The notes below the pieces were generated by a model. The model saw only the letters and a program-made list of their open reading frames with translations. It was not told the origin of the DNA and ran no database searches. From Macrophomina tecta (taxonomy: Eukaryota; Ascomycota; Dothideomycetes; Botryosphaeriales; Botryosphaeriaceae): a DNA stretch of 64,000 nucleotides. Numbering within the stretch: position 1 is the first letter of the stretch; each line of letters opens with the position of its first letter. The stretch spans positions 3,162,001 to 3,226,000 of the forward strand of contig JAKSGN010000041.1 of assembly GCA_024180945.1 (NCBI GenBank), read 5' to 3'. Both the position numbers and the translations under genes were made by a program. This document shows, piece by piece, positions 11,459-24,726 of this stretch.

Positions 11459-14400
11459 ATAATTTACGTAAAACCTAGTAAGAATACTAAGTAAAAAACT
11501 TTTATTTATATAATATAGGGCCTTATAAATAAGAATAAGAATAATCTAAAGCTAGTTAAAGAAAACTATTTCTAAAGACTTAATAAATAGTATAGCTATT
11601 TAAATAAAGTAGATACTAGTCCCCTCGGGTATAAGAGCTATAACGATAAAGGTATTTTAATAGCTAAGATTAGTATAGACCTTAGCGGAATTATAAGGCC
11701 TACTACGAATAAATTAGTATCTATACTAGAATTAGAAATAGTCCTATAGAAGTTCTAAAATATACTAAAAATATTCTAAGAAAGAGGTAAAAAATAACTA
11801 CTAGAGTATTAGCTATAGAATTATAAGATACTCTTACTTCTAAAAATATAATCTACTTTTAAGTCTATTTACTTCTTATCTAAGATAGAGGCCGAAGTAT
11901 TATAGAAATATATTAATAAAAACTTAAAATAAAGATATATATAACTCTTATAGTTACTAGTAGAATATTTTATTCTATTTATTCTAAAAAAAAATAGTAA
12001 GCTCCGCCTCTATATCGACTATAGATAGCTAAATAATATTACGATAAAAAATTAATATCTACTATCTTATATTAACGAATTATAAAATAAGCTTCATAAT
12101 GCTAAGTTCTTTATAAAACTAGATTTTTAAGAAGGTTACTACCTAGTTTATATTAAGAAAGATAAAGAATAAAAAACGATATTCTAAATATAATTTAAAT
12201 ATTATAAGTATATGGTAATATCTTTTAGGCTTACTAATATATTAGCTACCTTCTAGAGCTTAGTTAATAATATTCTACGTTTATATTTAGATATATTCGC
12301 CTTAGCTTATCTAGACGATATTCTAATATACTTAAAGATGCTTAAGAAATATACTAAGTATATAAAAAAAGTTCTAAAGGTCTTAAATAAATAAAATCTC
12401 TAAGTAGCCCTAGAAAAGAGTAAATAGTATATATAAAAGATAAAATATCTAGGGTTTATTATTATCCTAGAATATATCGGTATAGATGATAAGAAACTAG
12501 ACGTAATTAAAGACTAGCTAATATTATAAATCATTAAAAAAGTATAATTCTTTCTTAGATTTACTAACTTCTACTAAAAGTTTATTATAAACTACGCTAA
12601 GTTAATGGTACCTCTAACCGATATTACTAAGAAAGAATATAGATTTATATAGAGAGAAAGATAATAATAAGCGTTTAACTTTCTAAAGTAGATATTTATA
12701 GAAATATCGGTCCTAGGGCTCTATAACCTAAATCTACTAATTACGGTAGAAACTAACGCTTTAAACTACGCTATAAAAGCTATACTTAGTTAGCTAGATA
12801 AAGAAGATAGACTATATTCTATCGCCTACTACTTAAAGAAAATAATACCTATTAAAAAGAACTATAATATCTATAATAAAAAACTCTTAGCTATAGTTAC
12901 GGCTTTTAAAGAATAGAGATACTACCTTAAAAATACTAAGTACTAGATTATAGTCTACTATAACTATAAGAACCTCTCGTACTTTACTACTACTAAGAAA
13001 TTAAACCGACAATAGATTTAATAGACTAAAGAACTAGCGTTCTATAATATAAAGATTACCTATAGAAAGGAATTTAAGAACGCTTACGTAGATACGCTAA
13101 ATAAACGAGCCGACTATATTAAAGAAAAGCTAGGTTCGTAATCTATAATACTTAATACGTAGAAGAATAGATCTTTTATATCCGCTAGCTATAGCCGCTA
13201 GATTATAGCTATTTATAGCCTAGAATAAATATAGCTTAAGAAAGGACTAAATAACTCGCTTACCTTAAATAAACTATTCGCCCTAGCGATACGCCTCGAA
13301 GGTAATAAATAAGAGTAAAAGATTTAAGAAGCCTATATAGATAATATAATAGTCTAAAAAATTAAAGAGTTTAAAGATAATCCCTAAGTAACTAGAAACG
13401 TAGACGGTATAATTCTATTTTTAAAATTAGTCTACGTTTTAATTAAACTACGGGAAGAGCTCGTAAAAAATATATATAAAGCCCTAGTATATAGTTATTA
13501 AGAAATAGATAAAATAATAGAGTAAATTATAAGAAGCTACTACTTTTTAGAACTTAAAAGAACTATTTAATAAATAGTCTTATAATACGACCTTTATATT
13601 AGAAGTAAGGCCGCGAGGTATATATTCTATAAACTACTATAGCCGCTATTAGTACTAAAGTGCCCTTAGTAATCTATCTCGCTAGACTTTATTATAGACC
13701 TATCTAAGTTAGAAGAACTACTTACTAAGATTAAATATAACTTAATTTTAGTTATTATTAATAGAATAATAAAGTACGTATACTACTTACTATATCTTAA
13801 GATAGTAAATATAGAAGAACTTACCTATACGTTTTTTAAAATAATTCTTAGTAACTATAGATTACTAGAAGAGCTCGTATTAGATAAAGATTAACTATTT
13901 ATATTCTAATTTTAGTAGACTCTTATTCGCTAGCTTAGAGTAAAGTATAAGCTCTTAACTACGGTATATCCTTAAACGAATAAATAGATAGAATAAATAA
14001 ATTAAATACTAGAATAGTATCTATGCTATTATCTTAATTATATATAAGATAATTAGATTAAGTTATTACTACTTATATAGTTTACGTATAATAGCTTAAA
14101 AATATTAGCTATATAAGAATCTCCGTTCTACGCTAATTACGATTATAAGCCTATAGCTTATAAAGAGTCTATACTAAGCGAATTTCTAGTCTAAAAAGAA
14201 ATCTTTAAAGTAGACTAACTAAAGGTACTCTATAAATAACTATATCTAGACCTTGAATTTATAGCCCTATAAATAGGTAAATACTATAATAGACGGTACT
14301 AAAAGATACTAAAGCTAAAGAAAAAAAATAAAGTTTATCTTTTTAGAAAAAATATTAAGATAAAATAGCCGAATAATAAATTAGACTTTAAGAAAATTAA

Positions 14401-14847
14401 ACTATTTAAAATTAAAGAATAGATTAAAAAGATTAATTTCCGCCTTAGACTATCTAATACTATACGAATATATTCTATATTTTATATCTTACTTCTTAAA
14501 CTAGTACTAGAAAATACTACGCTATTACGCTAAACGAAAGAAATACTACTAGAAAATCTAAACGCTAATAAAAATATAGACTAGAACGTAGAATAAGTCC
14601 TAGATAGCGACTATATTAATAGTTAGTTTCGATACCTTCTTAAATAAAAAGAAGACTAGGATAATACTTAAAAACTACTAAAACTATATAACTATTAAAA
14701 ACTTATTAATAAGTTCTATTACTAAAACCTAGATCGACTAATACCGCTAACTTATTATACACGAAGAACCCGAAATTAAAATTAATAAATAAAGATAACC
14801 GTATCTAATTAACTAGATTAGAATTCTTAGAAGATGTAGAATCTAAA
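11459..14847 (+). mobile_element. Gypsy family B copy 2: pol fragment
   Basis: The region aligns to 21500-24850 of the complete family B element. It holds reverse transcriptase (about 11850-12550), RNase H (about 12700-13000), integrase (about 13500-14230) and a chromodomain (about 14400-14760). The RT motif region near 12310 still reads Leu-Asp-Asp before Ile-Leu-Ile-Tyr. Stops interrupt every domain. Both ends are truncated: the 5' end abuts the split LTR and the 3' end abuts another LTR at 14848. Confidence 0.65.
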
Positions 14848-16245
14848 TATTATAGTATAGCCTCTATAGAATAGGAAATAGATAGAATAAAAGAATAAAG
14901 CAGGGTATAAATACGCGCTATAGAAAGATCTATAAAGAAAGTTATATATATTACGTAATACTAAGTATTAATCTATATACTCTCGCCTAGATAAATATAG
15001 ATTAAATAGATTAAATTTCTTTAATTTCTATAATCTATCTTCTACAGGAATAGATTAATAAAATTAATACTAGATTATAAATACTTTTTTACGTATATAT
15101 AAATTATACTTCTTAGATAGCTTTAACCTTCGTAGTTAACTTTAATAATAGAATTTAGACTCTATTAGTAATACGGCCTTTATATATAGTACTTAGTCTT
15201 ATTACGTATTTAACTTACTTTTACCCTCTTCTTATATCTACTTAAGAAAACCCCCTTAATAGATTTTCTTTCTCTTTAGTATTTAGATTCTTAGAGGTAG
15301 AGGCCCGCTTATTATACTTTAACTACTATCTTTATAAGGAGAGGAAGGTTCTAAGATTAAGTCTTATTAAATAAGGTATTACCCCCTAACGAGTTTAGGA
15401 AATAGTAATAATACTAAAATCTTAGATAGAGGTCGACCCGGCCGAGAATTATATTTAGAATATCTAGGGGCTAGCTTAGCCTATATAATAAACGAAGCCT
15501 ACTAGAGCTAAGCTCTTATAGCTTATTAAGAAGCTAAAGGCTTAGAATGCTTAACTAATTAAATATACGATAAAGCGAAGCACTACTAAGGTTAAAGTAG
15601 TAGTATTTAAGAAATTTAATAAGAATCAAAAGAAGCTCTAATTCTTTCTACTCTAGATATAACGCTACCTCTAGTTTAATTAAGCGTAATTTAATAGCGA
15701 CGCTAAGAAAGTACTCTTCATATTAATCTACCTTAGAGAAACGGTAGAGGTATAAATAGAACTATATCTTCGCGACTATCTAACTAATAAATACTCTCTC
15801 GAGAAGAGACGGAAAAAGACTAAAAAAATCTTTAGTACCTATATAAGATTTATAGATAATCTTAGAGCTACTTTTAACGATTAAGATAAAGTCTATAAAG
15901 CCTCTAATAATATTATAACCGTTAAATAACTAGAATCTATAGCTATCTATATAACTAAGTTTTAATAGCTTATAGCCTATCTTAAATAGTTAAATAAGAC
16001 TTTTCGCGACCTCTTCTATAAAGGCCTAAAGAAAGAAGTTAAGAAAAATATAATTATCTATAAATACTTAACTATCTTTTAAAAAATAGTAGACCTTACA
16101 TCTTAGATCGACGGTCGTATATACGAATAGAAGATAGACTCTTAATAAGCTAATATCTTAAAGTCTCGCTATAAAAGAATAATTCTTAAAGGCGAAGACG
16201 CTATAGCCCTTAACGCGGCTAATTAATAAAATTCTAAGAAGGGTA
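14848..16245 (+). mobile_element. Gypsy LTR plus gag fragment (family C, related to B)
   Basis: An LTR of about 469 bp (14848-15316) starts TATTATAG and ends ..attata. It is followed by the same primer-binding-like stretch (ctttaactactat) that follows the family B 5' LTR. A gag frame with stop codons follows (about 15400-16240), with a retrotransposon-gag-like segment near 15640-16080. The gag stops at the TA where the pogo transposon begins. No pol of this copy follows on the other side. It is RIP-mutated throughout. Confidence 0.55.
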
Positions 16246-16289
16246 ACGTATCCCACAAGCGAGCGTGCCACATAAGCGAGTGTGCCACC
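16246..16289 (+). repeat. Terminal inverted repeat, gene-distal end of copy 1
   Basis: This 44 bp TIR differs from the other end only at position 28 (T here, C there). It contains two near-identical 17 bp direct units (CACAAGCGAGYGTGCCA), a possible tandem transposase-binding site. Confidence 0.85.
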
Positions 16290-16364
16290 TTACCAAACCC
16301 AACCCACTTTAAGTACAACTAACTCTGCAACGTCCTGCAAAATCGACTATTTCTAATAGGTACG

Positions 16365-18014
16365 CTATTCTACAGTAGTTTCCGCACCTTTTTGACATGT
16401 ACGAGAATTATGTCCAGTTTCGCCGCACTGCCCACATCGCCGTCGTTTTCTCGCTGGCCCCTCCGATTGCGCACCACTTTGGCGCGTTTCCCGCGAAATC
16501 TGTTGGTTAACAGCAGCTCCATCGATTAAATACTGCCCCTCCTGAACCGTAAGAGTCCCTCGCTTCTGAATCCGCTTTTTCTGCCGCTTTTTACGTCGCG
16601 TTGCGGCCTCGTTTGCCTTTTGAAGATTCGCGACTTCCGCCTGCAGAAGAACAGCCGAATGCGCCATCATTTGAGCCCCCTTAGCAAGCTGGTTCAGCGC
16701 ATCGTTGATTGGCGTTGGTGAGCTGTTCTGATGCTTTGCAATCCGGTTCCTAATAAGCTCAGTCTGAGAGGCTAATTCAGCTGGGTTGTGCGGTGTTTGA
16801 GCGTCCCAAGTTATGGCCTCTGCCTGCGGGCGTGTCGGCGTCCGAAGCTTGACATCGAGCTTGGAAATCACGGCCTCTGGATCGAGCGGGACCAGTCCTG
16901 CGCCTCGGAACCCGCCTACGATATTCTGCTGCGTAAATGCGGCTTCGAACGCCGTTTTGAACGCAGGCAGAAACTCGAGCTTCGTGATGTGGTTGATGTG
17001 AGATCGCATCAGCTCTTCAACCTGCTTTCCGTACGCCTTCTTGAGAGGCGCAAAACAGCCTACATCGAGCGGCTGGAGGAGATGCGATGAATGCGCAGGC
17101 ATGAAGAGCGTGATGATCTTGCGTTCCTGGCAGAACGCGTCGAATTCGGCCGAATTGTGGCTCGCGTGGCCGTCAAGAATCAGAAGTCGCCATGCTCCAG
17201 TTGTGCGATCCTTTGTGTGCTTTTCGAAGTGCTGCAGCCACTGCAGACCAAGCTCGTTCGTCGTCCAGCCGTTTTCGCTTAATGCGATGACCCAATTGCC
17301 TGGTACGTCGTCGCTGTACCAAGCAGAAAGGTGGTGTTGTCCCTTGAAAATCACGAACGGCGGAATCGCCCAGCCCTCGGCGTTGACTCCCTGGATCACC
17401 GTAACCCACTCGCGATTGCCTGGCTGGACTGATTTGGGTCGAGCGCGTCGCTCCAATGCTGTGACAACCATTCCGGCTGCAATCATGCCCATGAGGAAGC
17501 CGGCTTCATCGAAGTTGTAGATGTCACCGTTCACGATCCCATACTTCGTGATAGTGTTCTGGACGAGCTGAAACCATTGCGTGATAAGCTCTGGGTCCTC
17601 GCATTTAGCTCGCTGATAGTCATACTTTCGATTCAGACGTGTTTTTAGCTCGGGAGTCCGTCTTACGAAGTTGGAGGGCCAGTTCTTGCCAACGGTACCT
17701 CCGGCGCGGTCGGCGAGTAGCTTATTTGCCATACCTTCAACAGCACTTAATCGCGGCGGAAATCCTCGCGAATCTAGATCGAGGACACGTTTGACAAGAA
17801 CTGATTCCTCGATATTAGTAAGCTTTCGAGAGTTGGGCGTGCAATCGCGTCGAGAAGGAATCCTGTCGCGTCGTCGCTTAAGGGTCATCCGATTAACGTT
17901 AAACGTCTTTGCAGCGAGCCGATTGCTTTGAATTTGGCCTTGATCGATAGCTTGCTTCGCTAAAGCTATCTGAGCTTCATGTAAGATGGATTGAGCGTGG
18001 GTTGGCTGATGCAT
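16365..18014 (-). CDS. pogo/Fot1-like DDE transposase, copy 1
   Basis: The 549-residue intronless transposase would cut and rejoin the element at TA sites in the nucleus. The N-terminal part (about 12-50) looks like a helix-turn-helix of the psq type, and about 65-135 like a CENP-B/Tc5 DNA-binding region. The DDE_1 catalytic core has Asp169 (Tyr-Asn-Phe-Asp-Glu), Asp281 (Leu-Asp-Gly-His) and Asp317 (Gln-Pro-Leu-Asp-Val-Gly), so 35 residues separate the last two. A basic segment (473-485) precedes a C-terminal CCHC zinc knuckle: Cys527, Cys530, His535, Cys540. No internal stop or lost catalytic residue is seen. The predicted protein is identical to that of the second copy at 27441-29090. The family assignment is firm; activity is inferred. 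Confidence 0.92.
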   Translation of the reverse strand: MHQPTHAQSILHEAQIALAKQAIDQGQIQSNRLAAKTFNVNRMTLKRRRDRIPSRRDCTPNSRKLTNIEESVLVKRVLDLDSRGFPPRLSAVEGMANKLLADRAGGTVGKNWPSNFVRRTPELKTRLNRKYDYQRAKCEDPELITQWFQLVQNTITKYGIVNGDIYNFDEAGFLMGMIAAGMVVTALERRARPKSVQPGNREWVTVIQGVNAEGWAIPPFVIFKGQHHLSAWYSDDVPGNWVIALSENGWTTNELGLQWLQHFEKHTKDRTTGAWRLLILDGHASHNSAEFDAFCQERKIITLFMPAHSSHLLQPLDVGCFAPLKKAYGKQVEELMRSHINHITKLEFLPAFKTAFEAAFTQQNIVGGFRGAGLVPLDPEAVISKLDVKLRTPTRPQAEAITWDAQTPHNPAELASQTELIRNRIAKHQNSSPTPINDALNQLAKGAQMMAHSAVLLQAEVANLQKANEAATRRKKRQKKRIQKRGTLTVQEGQYLIDGAAVNQQISRETRQSGAQSEGPARKRRRCGQCGETGHNSRTCQKGAETTVE

Positions 18015-18051
18015 TGTTGGTTGAAGCTAGGGTGTCGCGTTTTCTTGGTTG

Positions 18052-18095
18052 GGTGGCACACTCGCTTGTGTGGCACGCTCGCTTGTGGGATACGT
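18052..18095 (-). repeat. Terminal inverted repeat, promoter end of copy 1
   Basis: Reverse complement of the left TIR with one mismatch. It lies 37 bp upstream of the transposase ATG, so it must overlap or contain the promoter. Confidence 0.85.
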
Positions 18096-18136
18096 TACTA
18101 TTATCTACATTTTTCATATATATAGTATACTACTAG
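18096..18136. other. Spacer between pogo copy 1 and gypsy B3
   Basis: A 41 bp RIP-mutated stretch that starts with the TA duplication of the pogo element and ends with actag, the left target duplication of the next LTR element. Its parent element is unclear. Confidence 0.6.
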
Positions 18137-18924
18137 TGTTACGAACCCTAAGGTATAAGGGCTTTATAACCCCATAGGCGGAAAGCCCGTACGGAAAAAG
18201 ATATTATAGGGGCTAGAAACGTATAAGAACGGTAGAGCCGTACTACTAGCACGCCCGTACGGGAAAACTAGCCTTAAGAAAAGACGGCGCGTACGGGCCT
18301 AGGTAAAGTAGTAATAGAAACCCGTACGGAAGCGACGCCCACGCGGTATAGTAAGACTACGGGAATACCGACTAGATTAAACTTTCGTAGGGGAAGAATA
18401 CCTATAAGAGAGAGATTACGAATTCTAAAAGCTAACTTTAGACTAGAGGAACGGACGAGATAAAGTCGAATAACTAGTACGGTCTAAGAAATAATAGTCT
18501 AGTGGTAGAATACTTTCTTAACCGATATAGAAGTCGGATTTTAGAAAATAAATATTAGCGCTTAAGTTACGTACGGTTTACCCGATCTACTTATAGATTA
18601 GAAGCCTTAGTAAAGATCTAACTCTTAGAATAATCTAATACTACGACTAATCTAATAGTTACCTTAATCTATAGATTATTATAGCTTTTTTATAGTATAT
18701 AGATATACTCTTTAGATAGTACTTTAACTTTTATAGTTAACTTAAGATTCTAATATAGACTTATTAGAGATAATAAGCCTAACGCGTACCGCGTACTAAC
18801 CTATTACGTAATCGCTATCTATTATTCTAATTTTTTATTCTTCTCTTATTCTTTAAGGTAAACCTTACCGCTATCTAACCCTACTAGATAACTTTAAAGC
18901 CTAGTAGAAGAGGCCGCCGTTATA
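18137..18924 (+). repeat. 5' LTR of gypsy B3
   Basis: The 788 bp LTR starts TGTTACGAACCC and ends ..ccgttata. It is the same length as 25609-26396. A primer-binding-like stretch ctttaactactattc follows. Confidence 0.8.
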
Positions 18925-21900
18925 CTTTAACTACTATTCTTATAAAGGAAGGTAGTTCTGAGGAGAGAAATACTTAACGATAAAGTAGTATTACCTAATA
19001 CTTAATACTAACTAAGTAATATAATAAACGACGTAGATATAAATAATAACGGTTCCCTATAGCTAACTATAACCGACTTTTTTTAGGTTATTTAAAATAT
19101 ATAGGGCTAAATCGGTAAACTTCACGAATAGCTTTAGAAGCAGTCTAATGAAAACACCTAGCTCTACTAGTAAATAGGCGAACTTTATAATTAAGCTACT
19201 CTAATAGCCCCTACTCCGGCGCTAGTATATATTTTAGTATCTATAGCAACTTAACCCCCTAACTAAAGTACAAAAACGGCTAAACTAGACCTATTCTATA
19301 GTAACTAAAAGAAGCTCTAAATCTTTTTTTTATAACTCGACCTATATTTTTTCTTTAACTCTAGAGACTTCTCTATAGACGATAAAAAGATAATATTCGC
19401 TACTATCTACCTCTGCGATACTACGGTATAGTAGTTTAAGCCCTACCTTAGAGACCGAATAGAGAAAGAACTAGAGGCACGTAAGAAGAATACTAAGAAG
19501 GTCTTTAGTAGCTATAAATACTTCGTAACTTAGATTAAGTAAAGCTTTAGAGACCTCGACGAAGTTAATAAGGCCTAACGAGCCGTTATAAATATCTACT
19601 AGAAGACCTTAGTAGTAGACTATACTATAGAGTTTTAAAAGGCCGCCGCGTACTTAAATAATTAGTCTAACCGCGCTCTTATAGACTACTACTACCGAGG
19701 ACTTAAAGAGAGGGTTAAAGATTAACTTATAATATAAGATAACTCTAAGACTCTAGACGAGCTTATTAAGCTAGCTATTAAATATAATAACCGCCTCTTC
19801 GAGCACTAATTAGAGAAGTATAAAGAAAACTACGGAGCTAATATCTTACGTTCTATACGGCCACGCTATACGTAAGAAGGAGACGATGCTATAAAATTAG
19901 ACGCCGCTTAACGAAGCGATAAGGATAACTAGCGCGAACGCCGACCCTAGCGCTTATAAACGGAGTAAGAAGTAGAACGCTTTAATAAAGAACTCTACGT
20001 CTACTATAGAAATAAATAAAACCCCCGGTATCGCTACCTATAACGAAATAAAACTAGTAAGACTACCACTGTCGCTACTTAGAAAGAGAAGAAACCTCGC
20101 TCTACGTCTACTCTAAGTAAAGAAGTTAACTATATAACTATAAGTTAGACCGCCTGCTATAATAATAACTACGTAACCTACTAAAGTGATAAATAAGCTA
20201 TTAGGTAGTACTTCTCCGAGCTACGATAGCTAAACCTAGCCACGCGCAACGAGGAAGTACTAGAAATTAACGATCTAATTAATAACTTTTTCTATGACGA
20301 CGAGCTAGTCGATAGCGATATAGGCGAACTCTATAATAGTATATCCGAATCTAGTAAAATAGGGAATATAGAGTAATAGTAGAATTAAGCTATACTCGAC
20401 TAAATTACGGAGTACCTAAATAGATACAAAGATATAAGGCGCGTTAAAGCTAGCCTCGTCTCTATAATTAATTAGATTTCTAGATTAAGAATAGACCTAC
20501 TACCTTAGCAATACTAGATAAAGAACGGGAAGCTTAGCTCTCGATTTTATAAAAACGGTATATAGTACTTCTAGAAGAAATTACCCCTCGCCTTAGCCAA
20601 CGAAGTAGTAACCTAGCTTAAAAGTAAAGCCCGAAGAGTATAGTAATAATAAGACCGCGCGTACTTATAGAATATAGCGCTAACCCTTAGTATACACGAA
20701 ATAGTAATAAGGGTATGGGATACTCTATAATAGGTCCTAAGGGAAAAATACGCTATATTTATCTTTAAATACTAGGTCTATAACGACCGGATCCACTAGC
20801 GGCGCCGCATTAGGCGCGGATACTAGATATAGTAAAAGAAATTATTAATTCTAGCCGAGGACTAGGACTTCTACTTCTACGAGAAAATAGTAAGCCGATA
20901 CTTATTAAAAAACTAAACGACCTCCCTAGTTAGAAATCCTAGGAGTAGCCGGTAGATAGGTTTCTTAACTAGGTTTTACGTATACCGAACGGTATACATA
21001 TCTTAGAAAAAGTTCTTAGAATACTAGTAATTATCGGCGGACGAACTATAATAGCTATACTTAATAGCGGAGTAGAAGGTAACTTTATTAGCTATATCTT
21101 CGCTACCTAAAATAATATTCGACTTACGAGGAAAGACTATCCCTACTTATTAAAAATAGTAGACGGGTTAGCCGCCTTATACGATAAAAAATAGATTTAG
21201 GTTAAAATAGAACCTATAAAGCTTACTATCGAAAAATATATAGAGAAGATTACGCTCGACGTAACCTCTATACTAGGATATAATATTATTCTAGGAATCC
21301 CGTGGTTTAAAACTTACGAACCGTATATTTAATAGAAGGAAAGAATAGTTACCTTTTTAAATAAGAAATATGCTAGATATCTAGTAACCGCTAGAAGAAT
21401 ACCAACGGTTAAGAAAGACCCCCTAGATATCTAGGAAATCTTAATAAATGCATTAAACCGCATAAGAAACTAAGGAGAAAAGGCGTATATAATCTTCATT
21501 AAAATAAGCCTAGAATACGAGTAGAAAATCCTAGCTCGTATAATAAGGGGCCTTCGCTAGGAGGATAATAACGTTCTAAAACTAGTTAAAGAAGACTACT
21601 CTTAGAGAATTCGTAGAAAATACGACCTATCCGCTTACGGATAAATAGATATTATTAAACAAGGTATTTTAGTAGTTAAGAATAACGCGGACCTTAGCGG
21701 AATTATAAGGCCTACTATAGATAAATTAGTACTAATACCGGAACTAGAAACCGTTTTATAAGAATTCTAAAATCTCTAACGACTATTCTAGAAAAGAGGT
21801 AAAGGATAATTACTAGAATATAAACTATAGAACTACGAGATACCCCTAATACCCGGAACGTAACCCGCGTTTAAGCCTATATACTCGCTTTTAAAGAAAG

Positions 21901-24726
21901 AGGCAGAGGCCTTAAGAAAGTATATTAAAAAGAACCTAGAACGAGAATATATACGCCCGTTATTATTACCAGCTAGTTATTCTATTCTATTTATTCTAAA
22001 GAAAAATAGTAAACTACACCTCTATATTAACTATAGATAACTAAATGATATTACTATTAAAAATTAGTATTTTCTATCTCGTATTAATGAGCTATAAGAT
22101 AAACTCCGTAACGCTAAGTACTTTACTAAGCTAGACCTTAGAGAAGGCTACTACTTAGTCCGTATTAAGAAAGGCGAAGAGTAGAAAATAACATTTTAAA
22201 TAAGATTTAGATACTACGAGTATACGATAATATTCTTCGGGCTTACTAATGTATTAGCTACTTTCTAGAGCTTAGTTAACAATATACTACGTTTATATTT
22301 AGATATATTCGCTTTGGCTTATCTAGATAATATTCTAATATACTCGGAGACGCTCGAAGAATATACTAAGTATATAAGAAAAGTTCTATAGATACTAGAT
22401 AAACGAAACCTCTAAGTAGCCCTAGAAAAAAGCGAATAGTATATGTAGAAGACGAAATACCTTAGATTTATTATTACCCCTAGATATATTAGTATAGACG
22501 ATAAAAAACTAGACGCTATAAGAGACTAGCCTACGCTAAAGACCGTTAAAGAAGTATAATTCTTTCTAGAATTTACTAACTTTTACTAAAAGTTTATTCT
22601 AAACTACGCGAAGGTGTCTATACCTCTTATAAACCTAATAAAGAAGAAATACGGGTTCGTATAGAGAGAAAGGTAATAAATAGCCTTTAACTTACTAAAG
22701 CGTATATTTATAAAAGCCCCGGTTTTAGATATCTATAACTCTAATCTATCTATTACGGTTAAAACTAACGTCTTCGACTACGCTATTAAAGTAGTCCTTA
22801 GCTAGCTAGACGAGTAAGATAGACTATATTCTATCGCCTTCTATTTAAGAAAAATAATAGGCCCCGAGAAGAACTATAATATCTATAATAAGAAGCTTCT
22901 AGCTATTATTACGGCCTTTAAAGAATAGAGATACTACCTCGAAGGGGCTAAATACTAAATTATAGTATACTATAACTATAAGAACCTATCGTACTTTACT
23001 ACTACTAAGAAACTAAACTGACGATAGGTAAGATAGGTAGAAGAACTAGCGTTATATAATATAAAGATTACCTATAGAAAGAAATCCGAGAACGCTCGCG
23101 TAGATGCGCTAAGTAGACGAGCCGACTATATCGAGGAAAAGCTAGGTCTATAACCTATAATACTCGATACGTAGGAAGATAGGTCTTTTATACCCGCTAG
23201 TTATAGTCGCTAGATCACCGCTATTTATAGTATCGAATAAATATAGCTTAAGAAAGGACTAGACGACTCGCTTATTCTAGTTAGACTACTCGCCCTAGCG
23301 ATACGCCTTAAAGGCAACGAATAGGAGCGTAAGATCTAAGAGACCTATATAGATAACGTAATAGCTTAAGAAATCGAAGAACTTAAAAACGACTCCTAAG
23401 TAACTAAAAATGTAGATAGTATAATTCTATTTCTAAGATTAGTCTACATCCTGGGTAAACTACGGGAAGAACTTATAAAAGATATATATAAAGCCCTAAT
23501 ACACGATTATTAAGAAATAGATAAAATAATAAAGCGAATTATAAGAAGCTACTACTTTCTAGGGCTTAAAAGAATTATATAAAGAATAGTCTTATAATAC
23601 GACCTCTATATTAGAAGTAAGGCCGCGAGATACGTACTCTACGAATCGCTTTAGCTACTACCGGTATTAAAGCGTCTTTAGTAATTTATCTTGCTAGACT
23701 TTATTACGAATCTACCTGAGTTAAAAGAACCGCTTACTAAGGTTAAGTATAACTCGATTCTAGTTATTATTAATAGAATAATAAAGTACGTATACTACCT
23801 ACTATACCTTAAATTAGTAAATACGGAAGAATTCACCTATACGTTTCTAAGAATAATTTTTAGTAACTACGGGTTACTAGAAGAGCTTATATTAGATAAG
23901 AATTAACTATTTATATTTTAATTTTAGTAAAGCCTTACTTAATAGCTTAGAGCTAAGTATAAGCTCTTAACTACGATATACTCTTAAATAGATGGATAAA
24001 TAGAACGGACGAATTAGACGCTAAAATAATACCTATGCTACTACCTTAACTACGTATAAGATAACTAGGTTAAGCTACTACCGCTCGTATAATTCGCGTA
24101 TAATAGCTTAAAGGCGTCCGCTATATAAAAACCCCCGTTCTACGCTAACTATAGGTACGAGCTAATAGCCTATAGATATCTAATACTAAGCGAGTTACTA
24201 GCCTAAAAAGAAATTCTTAAAGTAGACTAGCTAAAGATACTCTACGTATAACTATATCTAGACCTCGAATTCGTAGCCCTATAAATAGGTAAATACTATA
24301 ATAGATGGTACTAGGAGGTACTAAAGCTTAAGAGGAAAAATAAAGTTTATCTTCTTAGTAAAAATTTTAAACGAAAAAAGAACGACCGACTAAGTAAAAA
24401 ATTAAACTTTAAAAAAGTCGGTTTCTTCGAAATCGAAGAATAAATTAGAAAGATTAATTTCCGCCTTAAATTACTAGATACTATACGGATATATCTAGTA
24501 TTTTATATTGCTCTACTCGAACCGGCACCTTAAGACGCTACGCTATTACGCTAAATAGAAGAAATTATACCGGAAAATCTAAACGCCAACGAAAATAAAG
24601 ACTAGAACGTAGAATAAGTCCTAGATAGTAGCTATATTAACGGTTAGTTCCGATACCTCCTTAAATAGAAAGGAGACTAGGATAATACCTAGAAATTACC
24701 GGAACTATACAACTATTAAGAACTTA

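Larger units (their letters stand above)
16246..18095 (-). mobile_element. Intact pogo/Fot1-like DNA transposon, copy 1
   Basis: An 1850 bp element is bounded by 44 bp terminal inverted repeats beginning ACGTATCCCACAAGCGAGCG, with one mismatch at repeat position 28. It is flanked by TA duplications (16244-16245 and 18096-18097). One 549-codon transposase fills it. Base composition is normal, with CpA and TpG present, in sharp contrast to the surrounding RIP-mutated DNA. TA target, TIRs and a DDE transposase with CENP-B/Tc5-type N-terminus place it in the pogo group of Tc1/mariner. It appears potentially autonomous and recently inserted. Confidence 0.9.

Noticed and set aside
23691..23906. 71-codon open frame as an independent gene
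   Set aside because: It is the least damaged piece of the gypsy B3 integrase core, with a mutated catalytic Asp.
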